From Priestia aryabhattai B8W22 (lineage in GTDB: Bacteria; Bacillota; Bacilli; Bacillales; Bacillaceae_H), in the NCBI RefSeq assembly GCF_000956595.1, contig NZ_JYOO01000033.1:6-50469 (forward strand): DNA of 50,464 bases, given 5' to 3'. A program made the position numbers and the translations under genes. The notes under the pieces were generated by a model. That model did no database searches. It had not been told where the DNA came from and worked only from the letters and a program-made list of their open reading frames with translations. Below are positions 24,401 to 34,800 of the stretch, in pieces (positions within the stretch are counted from its first letter, which is position 1; the number at the start of each line of letters is the position of its first letter).

Positions 24401-25528
24401 TTAATCTTCAACCGGGAACCAGCCTGGCGTGTTAATAACAGCTTGCCAGAGCGGGTCAGGAATCACAAGCTTTTCCTGATCTTTTTTGCTTAATGTTGTC
24501 ACAATTTCATTTTCGCGGCCTTCTTTGACTTTTTGAACCCAGTCTGGATCCATAATTAATTCGCGGCCAATCGCAAGCAGTGGAATGCCCGTTTCAAGAG
24601 CCGCTGCTGCTTCGTCTGCTGTATGAATAGAACCTACGCCCATCACAGGCACGCGGCTTCCTACTCGCTCTTGAATAATTTCAATACGTGAACGAGTATC
24701 TTCCACGCCGCGGCGCGGTTTTGACCAGAATTCCATTAGCGATACATGAAGGTAATCAAGGTCTTTCTCTGCTAGTGCATCAACTAATTTCAACGTATCA
24801 GCCATTGTAATTCCAGGCGTTTCAGGCTCTTCTGGCGAGAAGCGATAGCCTACTAAAAATGGCTCTTTTGCATGTTTAGAAACGGCTTGTTTTACTTCGT
24901 CTACGATTGCTAGCGGGAATGTTAAGCGTTTTTCTACGCTGCCACCCCATTTATCTTCGCGGCGATTAGAATGCGGAGAAAAGAACTGCTGAATTAAATA
25001 GTTATTTGCTCCATGGATTTCAACTCCGTCAAATCCTGCTTCAATAGCACGGCGCGTCATCTCACCAAAATCATGAATAATGCCTTCGATTTCTTCATTT
25101 GTTAACTCTCGAGGCACCGGTGCTCCTTCTTGTTCTGCGGCAACAGCACTTGCGCTAACAACCTCTCCATTTGGAACAAGCTCAGGCGGACACATGCGGC
25201 CTCCGTGGAAAATTTGAAGAACTGCTCTTGCTCCTTGATTTTTAATTGCTGTTGCTAAACGGCTCAGGCTAGGAATCATTTCATCGCTGTCTGCAGCAAA
25301 CTCTCCGTGAAATCCTTTGCCGTTCGGCGTTCCGTATGTACATGCTGTAATGACCATGCTAACACCTTTTGAACGTCGTACATAGTAGTCTATTTCTGTA
25401 TTTGATACTGTTCCATCTTCATTTGATGAAAAATTTGTCATAGGCGCAAGAATAACGCGGTTATCTAATTTGATGCCATTTGAAAAAGTAAATGGCTGTA
25501 AAAGCGGCTCATATTTTTTATTTGTCAT
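24401..25528 (-). CDS. NADH-dependent flavin oxidoreductase, old yellow enzyme family
   Basis: The 375-residue TIM-barrel FMN enzyme has the family marks: NRVILAPMTNFSSNEDG at the start, VLQIFHGGRMCPPE, then GFDGVEIHGANNYLIQQFFS with the His/Asn substrate pair, and SNRREDKWGGSVEKR. It is close to YqiG-like ene-reductases that reduce activated alkenes, nitroesters or quinones. I choose ATG 25528, with TTGGAGGGAAA upstream; the frame stays open to 25618 through the leader but has no ribosome site. A well-formed promoter with repeated ACTGT elements precedes it, suggesting control by an electrophile-sensing repressor. Confidence 0.9.
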   Translation of the reverse strand: MTNKKYEPLLQPFTFSNGIKLDNRVILAPMTNFSSNEDGTVSNTEIDYYVRRSKGVSMVITACTYGTPNGKGFHGEFAADSDEMIPSLSRLATAIKNQGARAVLQIFHGGRMCPPELVPNGEVVSASAVAAEQEGAPVPRELTNEEIEGIIHDFGEMTRRAIEAGFDGVEIHGANNYLIQQFFSPHSNRREDKWGGSVEKRLTFPLAIVDEVKQAVSKHAKEPFLVGYRFSPEEPETPGITMADTLKLVDALAEKDLDYLHVSLMEFWSKPRRGVEDTRSRIEIIQERVGSRVPVMGVGSIHTADEAAAALETGIPLLAIGRELIMDPDWVQKVKEGRENEIVTTLSKKDQEKLVIPDPLWQAVINTPGWFPVED

Positions 25529-25647
25529 TTTATTTCCCTCCAAAAATGATACGGTCAAAAATAGTGGCATATTATAGGTAGAAACTGTTTCCCTTCCTAT
25601 AATATTAATATGTGTCATTTAAAACTGTAACTTTAAAATATACTGTG

Positions 25648-25676
25648 ATTTTAATCTGTACAGTTTATACTGTCAA
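25648..25676 (-). promoter_or_regulatory. Sigma-A promoter and candidate operator of the OYE-family gene
   Basis: Minus-strand TTGACA (25671-25676), 17-nt spacer, TAAAAT (25648-25653). The inverted repeat ACAGTTTATACTGT (25660-25673) covers the -35 box and spacer, and further ACTGT copies occur at 25642-25646 and 25624-25628. The repeats look like an operator array; the regulator is not known. Confidence 0.65.
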
Positions 25677-25800
25677 TAAATTTGACTTTTGCTCCTTCTA
25701 CTAAAAAATGACGATATTTATAAATTTTACATGGATTTGGATTAACTTTCATTCGAGCTCAAATCATTAGTTATCATGAAGCTTTTTCTAAAAAAATATG

Positions 25801-25806
25801 TATAAT
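25801..25806 (+). promoter_or_regulatory. Possible -10 element upstream of the giant repeat gene
   Basis: TATAAT lies about 64 nt before the start codon with no recognisable -35 box. I looked for sporulation sigma-E, sigma-G and sigma-K patterns in 25680-25860 and saw no convincing match. Confidence 0.3.
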
Positions 25807-25869
25807 ATCTCACGAACTTTTTGTCTACTTAATATGTTGTAAAGATAAATTTGAAAAGGAGTGCAAAAA

Positions 25870-28800
25870 ATGGCTTCTCCATCTAACACCCAATTTCAAC
25901 CTATTCTTATAGGCACTCAGCCTATTTATGATGTAGTAGGTGACGAATCGCCAGCTTCCACAGATATTGTGGGAAATACGCAGTTTCCAGCAGCATTTGC
26001 CGCTTATGATGGAACAACTATTTTTTTCCGAATTCGGCTAAATGCTGACCCTCGAAACTCTAAAAATACTGGTTTTAGCAACTTTTCTTGGGGTGTCTTA
26101 ATCAATACATCAGGAAATCCTGGGGTCTACGATTGGTTAGCAAACGTAAATGGATTAGATAATACAATTAATCTTATAAAAAACACAACGCGTGTATTCA
26201 ACTCATGGAATGACCCTGCCGAAGGAACAGACGGAAGTGGGACCCCTACCTTCTCACGTCCGATTGTTAATTTTGATGTATCTCGCGTCACGTTGACAAA
26301 CGATGGGTCTAATTTCGGCGGAGATGCCGATTATTTTATTGATTTTCAATTTCCCGCTGCTGACTTTTTTCGAGTTTTAGGAATTAGTCCTTCTTCACCG
26401 CTGCAATTTATTATTTTCTCCTCCGCTAATGCAAACAACTACAACAAAGATTCTTTACAAACGTCTGAAGGTTTTCAATTTGTTAACGCATTAACCAACC
26501 CTGTCTCTCCTAAAGACGTGGACGTACGTGCTAACTTAACTGCAGCCAAGACCATTACTTCAGGACCTACATCTGTTTTTACAGGCTCTCTAACAACTTG
26601 GACTCAGTCTGTTACTGTGACAAATAGCGGTCGGGCTCTCGCAAGACAAGTGGTTGTAAATGACGTATTTAGTCTCGACCAATTGTCAAGTGTAAGCAGC
26701 ATAAATACCTCAACTGGAACATCCGTATTTAATTCAAACAACACAACGCTGTCTTGGACAATAGGAAACCTTGCTGCCGGGCAAACTGCTACGTTAACAT
26801 ATACCGTAATTGGGACATTCACTACTTCTGGAACAAGGAGGCTTAATACAGTTACAGCTTCGGGAATTGATGACTTCACAGGCCTTCAGTTAACAAATGC
26901 AACTGCTTTTAATAATATTGAAGCAGCTGCAGCAGCTGCTGTTACAGGGAAAGTTACATCTGGCCAAACTGGATTACCTCTTAGGGGGGTAACGGTCGAA
27001 CTTAGAAATCAAAACAATGTCCTCATTACTACTACTCAAACGAACGCCGAAGGAAATTACAGCTTCACTCAGCTTGCTAGCGGAACGTACACGCTTAACT
27101 TTATCGCTGCTAATTTCGTAACTGCTACGCGCACGCCAACCGTACCTGCCGGGCAAACACAAATCGTCAATGTGACTCTTCAGCCTTCCCCTGGGACAGT
27201 AACAGGCGCCGTTACTTCTACAGGAGGTACACCTGTTGCCAGTGCTACTATTAATTTAATTGATGCATTTAATACGGTTGTAGCAACCGCGACAACTAAC
27301 ATACAAGGTCAATATACACTTTCAAATGTTAATCCAGGTCAGTATTCGGTGACCGTCAGTGCACCTAACTTCCAATCACAGTTACTCGGTATTACCGTTA
27401 CATCCAACCAGACGACAACTGCTAATTTTACTCTGATTCCTTCCCCGGGAACTGTGACGGGTATTGTATCTAACACTAATGGAACACCTATTCAAGGCGC
27501 GATTGTGGAAGTTCTTGATACGGGGAACAATGTAATCGCAACCGTTACAACCAACGCCCAAGGCCAATATACCGCTAATCAACTTGCACCAGGCACATTT
27601 CAATTACGGGTGAAAGCTCAAAACTTCCAAACCACCTTGCTGGGTTTTACAGTGCAAGCCAGTCAAACAACAACTCAAAACGTTATCCTTCAACCTTCTC
27701 CAGGGACGTTGACAGGTGCTGTAAACGATGCTCAAACGGGCGTTTCCTTGTCAGGTGTTTCAGTTAATGTAGTTAATCAAGGCGGTATTACCGTTGCAAC
27801 AGCTACAACAAATGCACAAGGTCAGTACAGTGTGACCAATTTGGCTCCGGGCAGCTATACTGTCACTTTTGGGCAACCTGGTTTTGGTAGTCAAACGATT
27901 GGAGCAATTATTCAATCCAATCAAACAACCACGTTAAATGCCGCTCTAAACCGTTTAGTTGGTGTCATTAATGGAGTCGTCACCTCCGGTCAAGGCGGCG
28001 CGCTTGCAGGTGCAGTGGTTAATGTATTTTTAAATAACAACTTGGTTGCTTCTGTTACGACAGATCAAGCGGGAGCGTATGTCGTTCCTAATTTGGCTCC
28101 GGGCAGCTACACGGTCACAGCCATCGATCAAAATTTCCAGTCTAAAGTAGCAGGTGCCCAGGTTGTTGCTTTCCAGACAACAACCGTAAACTTTTCCCTA
28201 ACTCCAGATCCTGGTGCGTTAACTGGAACGGTGACCGATTCTACTGGAGCAGCCGTTGCAGGTGCTACCATTAATGTCAAAACGACAGTCGGCGGTGCCA
28301 TTATTGGTTCAGGAATCACAGATCAAAACGGCGTTTATACGATTCCAAACTTATCGGCTGAGAGCTATATTGTAACGGCGACCGCCTTAAATTTTCAAAG
28401 CTCGAGTCAAGGAACTGCGATTAGATCCGATCAAACGACAACGCTAAACTTTACGCTTGCTTTTAATCCGGTAACCATCACCGGAACCGTTAGAAATCAA
28501 CAAACGGGTGACTCGATTGCTGGTGCTCAAATCCAAGTAAGAATTTTGGATACAAACGGAGCTGTTATCGCCACTGTCTTTGCCAACTCAGAAGGTAACT
28601 TTCTTGTCCCGCAATTAGCTCCTGGAACGTACACGCTCGTTGTGGCCGCACCAAATTTCCAAACGAATTTTGCAACCATCACTGTGTCTCCAGGAGGTCA
28701 AGCAAATATTGATGTTTCACTTGCTCCTAACCCAGGAATCATCACCGGGCAAGTTGTAAACGGCACTACAGGAGATCAAATTATCGGGGCCAGCGTAAGT

Positions 28801-31800
28801 GTAGTTAACCAAAGTAATGTTCAAGTTCAGGTTGGTTTTACCGATAGTCAAGGAATTTATATGATTGAAGGGTTGCCTCCAGGAAATTATCATGTTGTAG
28901 TCAACGCAGCTAACTTCCAAACGAACATAGCCGGGGGAATTGTATTGGCTGATACAACCACAGTTGTAAATGTAAGCTTACCTCCTGAACCTGGACTCAT
29001 TGCCGGAAATGTTTCCCCTGTTCAGCCCAATACAGTAGTTGCACTTTACAGTGCTAAAAATGTCTTTATTCAAAGCGTATTAACAGATGGCAGTGGAAAC
29101 TATCAATTCTCAAATCTTGCACCAGGTAATTACATTCTTATTGCGTCATCTCCAAACTTTGCCGTTCAATCAGCAGGAGCAATTGTTTCTTCCAATACAG
29201 CAACCAGTGTGAGTTTCGCTTTAATTCCTAACCCTTCTATTATTTCAGGGGTCGTTACGGATACGGGTGGCGCTGCTGTCCCAAACGCTTCCGTTCAAAT
29301 TTTTGATGCTAATGAAACCATTCTCGCAACAGCCGGAACTGACGCCAATGGTGCGTATTCAATTGGAAATTTACCTCCAGGTTCATTTTCAGTTCTTGTA
29401 ACAGCTCCAAGTTTCGGGCACTTAACAAGCGGAATTATACTAAGTCCCGGCAGTACTTTAGCCAACATAAACTTTGCTCTTACTCCAAATCCAGGAGCAA
29501 TCAGCGGGCAAGTCACCGATGTTGCAACAGGAGCACCGTTAGCTGGTTCAACGGTTGTCATTCGTCAAGCAATCGGTTCAGGTGTTGCCGTTGCAACCGT
29601 GACATCTGATTCGTCGGGTAACTTTCTTGTGCAAGGATTAGCACCTGGGAGTTATACCGTGACCTCTTCGTTCCCTACGTTTGGAACAAAAACAATTGGA
29701 GCAATTGTTTCTAGTGATACCACTACAACGGCCAGTATTGCACTTAACGAATTAGCTGGTTCAATCAATGGTCAGCTTGTTGACTCAACAGGTACAACGA
29801 TTACCGGATCAAACTTGCAAGTTCGTTTACTTGATTTAAATGGTGTTCTTATTGAAGCATTACTTGCTCAATCAGATGGTACGTTTGCCTTTTTTAATGT
29901 TTTTCCAGGAAGCTACGTACTCAATGCATCAGCACCTGCATTCCAAGCGACGACAATCGGAATACAAGTGCAAGCAGATCAACAAGTTCAAACAAGCGTC
30001 ATACTTCAACCATCTCCTGCAACGTTGACAGGGCAAGTCATTAATCAACAAACGGGGATAAGTATTGCAGGAAGCATCGTATCTGTCCTTAATCCAAATA
30101 CGGGATTACTAATCGGAAGAGGCGCGTCTGGTCAAGACGGAACGTTTGTTATTGAAAATTTACCGGCCGGCTCATTTGTTGCAAGCGCCGGTGCCCAAGA
30201 CTTTGGAACGGACTCGCGGGCTGTCATTTTATCGCCGGGACAAACGACCACTACTACACTTACACTTACGCCAAACCCTGGAAGTGTGTCTGGTTTTGTT
30301 GTTAACCGTAATAACGGGGATACCCTTGCAGGAGCAAGCATTCAAATTTTTGATCAAACAGGCGCGCCAGCCGTTTCGGTGTCTGCGAATGCTCAAGGAC
30401 AATTTTTAATATCCAGATTAGCGCCGGGGCTCTATACAGCCATTGCTGCCTCTGGAGGATATACAAGTGGAACCATTAGTTTTACCGTAGTGTCAGACAC
30501 ACAGGCCATTGCAAGCTTTGCTTTGGAGCCAAACCCTTCAACCATTCAAGGCACTGTTACGAACGTTGCCACTGGTACAGTACTCAGCGGAACAGATGTA
30601 ATTATTCGCCAGTTTAACGCAACCGGTCCTATTATTGCGACTTCTGTCACAGATACCAATGGCCTATATGCAGTATCACACTTACCGCAAGGAACCTTTA
30701 CGGTTATTGTTGTAAATGAACTCTTTGGATCACAAGCCTCATCCGTCACGCTTGCTCCTGGTGAAACGGCTGCTTTAAACTTTGCTTTGGAACAGCTTCC
30801 ATCGGCTGTACAAGGAACGGTAACAAATGCAGAAACCGGCGTTCCGATTATTAATACGCTGATTCAGTTGATTGATGCAAACGGAATCCTCGTTACACAA
30901 ACGCAAACGGATATTAACGGTTTTTATCAGATTGCAGGATTTACAGCAGGGGATTATACGATTCCATTTACAAACCCTACGTTTCAATCTCAAACGTTAA
31001 GCTTTACTTCTCAACCAAATCAAACGTCTGTGGTCAATGCAAATCTTATTGCTTCTCCTGGGTCCATTACAGGTCAAGTGCTGGATGCAGAAACGGCTTC
31101 TCCTTTAATTGGTGCGTCTATTCAAGTCTTCCCTGCTCTTGGGTTAAATCCAATCGCTACCCTCGTAACCGATGGTAGGGGTCATTACTTTTTAGACGGG
31201 TTAGCACCTGGTTCTTATATTCTAATCGGGTCATTTCAAACTTACGCCACTTCGTCTACAGGCGTAGCAGTTCGCTCTAATGAAACAAGTTCATCTACTA
31301 TTTTCTTAGTCCCTACTCCTGCCACTGTTTCCGGAACAGTAAGATCAGATACAGGCGAACCGATTATAAATGCGACCGTGCGTATTTTAGATCAAAATGA
31401 ATTTGTGTTGGGAACCATCGTCACAGACGAGTTTGGAAACTATTCGCTGACCGATTTGCCGCAAGGAAATCAAGAAATTATTGTAAGTGCCCCCGGATTT
31501 GCTACACAGCTCGGCGGCGTTATTTTAATTCCAGGGCAAGTGGTAACGAATTTGAACTTCATTCTTACAGCTAATTCGGGAAGCATTTCTGGGCAAATTG
31601 TAACAGCGGATACAGAGATACCAATTGTCGGTGCCATCGCTATTGTGCGAACAGTCGCCGGAGTTCCTGTTGTGGTGGCTTCAACTACAACAGATGAGCT
31701 TGGAAACTACAAGATAAACGGCTTACAGCCTGGTTCTTATACCGTCACAGGCTCTGCTACTGGCTATGCGTTAAACACAGTGGGGGCAATTGTTATCAGC

Positions 31801-34800
31801 GATCAAATGACTCAAGCAAATATCGCTCTTTCACCACTTGTTGGTTCCATTTCCGGTACCGTTTTAAACGTCCAAGGAAATCCAATTGTCAATATCCCAA
31901 CTCAAATCCGTGTGTTTAGCCAAAACGGCGGCTTGCTTCAAACAGTAGCTGCACAGTCTGATGGGACGTTTTCTATTACAAACCTGCCTCCTGGATCTTA
32001 TCAATTAACCGTGACAGCAGCGAATTATGCAGCCAATACAGTGGGAGCGTTTGTTACAGCAAACGAAATGACCGTACTTACTGTTCCGCTGACCCCGAAT
32101 CCTGGAAAGGTGAATGGGCAAGTGGTAAGCAGCACAACGGGAGATGCTATTTTTGGCTCAATTGTTTCGGTCACTGACCTTAACGGGCTGCCAATCGGCA
32201 GTACTGTTACGGATCAAAATGGAAACTTTTCCATTCCAAATCTACCGCCGACAACCGTTATTGTATCAGCTGTAGCAACAAATTTTGGTTCAGATTCTCG
32301 TTCAGTAATTTTAACACCAGGGTCAACAGGAACTTCATTATTGACCTTAGCGCCAAATCCTGGAGCTGTGAGCGGGGCTGTGATAAATCAACAAACGGGT
32401 GCTCCGCTTATTGGGGCCACTATGCAAATATTTGACTTTACAGGAGCACTTGTTGCAACTGTCTTGTCAGATCGTGATGGGCTTTATCAAGTTCAGAACC
32501 TGACACCTGGCTTTTATCAAGTGATTGCCACTTCTGCAAATTTCGGTACACAGGTGCAAAACGTTCAGGCAGCCTCAAATGTAACATCGACAGTCAATCT
32601 GGTTCTAACACCTGATGCTGGATTGATTTTTGGCACAGTCGTTAATCAACAAACCGGAGCTCTCATCGTAGGCGCTTCAGTGGTCGTAAGGCTATTCTCT
32701 CCTGCTGGGCCAGTTGTTCAAACAACGGCAACAGATAGCAGCGGACAATTTACAGTGCTAAACTTGGGACCCGGAGCGTATGCTGTCACTGTATTTAATC
32801 CGAATTTCGGCACCCAGAGCACTACAACGTTTGTTCAGTCAGATACGGTTTCAACCGTTTCACTTGCGCTACTGCCAAACCCTGGAGCAGTTCAAGGGCT
32901 CATTACATCTGCTCAGACTGGGGAGTCTGCTTTAAATACACAAATTAATATTCTTAGCGATGCTGGAATTTTAGTAGCAACGGTTCAGACTGATAGCAAC
33001 GGAAATTACTTTGTGCCTGGGCTGGCACCTGGCACGTATACACTAGTATTTTCAAACCCTAATTTCCAAAGCAGTACTATTGGTGCAATAGTAGGTTCCG
33101 ATACGGTCATAACCGTAAATACGGCGTTAACACCAGACCCAGGAACGATTACAGGCACGGTCATTGATTCTCAAACCGGCTTGCCGATTGCAGGAGCATC
33201 TGTGCAAATTTTCCCTGCTCAAAGTTTGATTCCAATTGCTAGTGCGATTACAGGGCAAGACGGAGGTTACAGCGTCCTTGGCATTCAGCCTGGAGATTAT
33301 GTAGTAGAGGCTACTGTATCAAATTACGCTGTGGCAGCAGTTGGAACAGCGGTATTTCCAAATACAACGGCAACGGCTGCTCTGCTTCTTTCACCAAATC
33401 CAGCTGCTTTAAGCGGAACCATTACCTCTACCAATGGAACACCTATCGCTGGTGCCGCCGTTCGGATTATTGACCAGAATGAAACTGTTCTTGGCACAGG
33501 AGTCACAGATCAAAACGGACATTTTACAATTGGCAACTTATCACCCGGTTCACAAATTGCTGTCGTTTCTGCTTCCGAATTTGGCACTCAAATCATTGGT
33601 GTAACATTATCACCTGGACAGATTATTACAGATTTTAGCGCTCAGTTAACACCAAACTCCGGGAATATTCAAGGTCAAACGGCTAATGCTCAAGACGGAG
33701 CCCTTATTGCAGGCGCTGACATTGTGATTCGTAAAACAGGTGCAAGTTCAATTATCGTTGCAAACGCAACAACAGATGTAGATGGAAACTACCGGGTAAA
33801 TGATTTAACTCCGGGAACCTACCTTGTAACAGCTAGCAAATCTGGTTTTGGAACAAATACGGTAGGCGTGACCGTTGTGAGTGATACGATTGCAACGGCC
33901 AATGTTCCATTAACAGCACTTGCAGGTGTTATTAGCGGAACAATTATTGATTCTCAAGGCAATCCGATTACAGGAAATAATATTCAAATTCAAGTATTTG
34001 ATCAAAACGGACATTTAATCAAGTCTGTTTTAGCCAACAGCGATGGAGTGTTTACTGTCGTTGACTTGCCACCTGGCTCTTATCAGTTAACCTTTACAGC
34101 GCCTAACTTTACAACTGGTATATTCAGTGCAACGGTTACCTCTGAACAAACAATTGTTTTAGTGGCGACACTGCAGCCAGATCCTGCTACGGTTACAACG
34201 CAAGTCGTTAGTGGAGAAACGAGTGAACCAATTCCAGGTGCTATTGTCACGTTTACCTTGCCAAACGGAACGATTGTTGGGAGTGGAGTAACGGATACGA
34301 ATGGATCTGTCAGTATTTTAAACCTTCCTCCACAAACTCTTAATGTTTCCGTAACAGCTAATAACTTTGGAAGCCTCTCTCAATCTGTTATTCTTACACC
34401 TGGTCAAGTGGCACAGATAACGATTGCTCTGTCTCCAGAAGTTGGTAGACTTGAAGGGACCGTAGTTAATGAGCTAACAGGTGAACTGATTGCAGGTGCA
34501 ACGCTAAAAGTGTTTGACTTTACTCGAGGAATTATTGCAACTGTGATGACTGACACATTTGGATTTTATGAAATTCAGAGTCTCTCTTCCGATTTGTACC
34601 GCGTCATTGCTTCAGCTCAAGGCTTTGGGTCCACTGTCCAAGAAGCTATGGTCGTCGCTAATCAACAAACCGTTTTGGAGTTCTTTTTACCTCCTGATGC
34701 AGGAAGTATTCAAGGTACAGTTGTTAACCAGCAAACTGGAAACCCGCTTGCCAGCGTTTCGATTATTGTTCGTCAATTTACGCCGACAGGTCCAATTATT

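Noticed and set aside
25529-25618. Thirty-residue N-terminal extension of the OYE-family protein
   Set aside because: It lies in the mRNA leader with no ribosome site, and family members begin near MTNKKYEPL.
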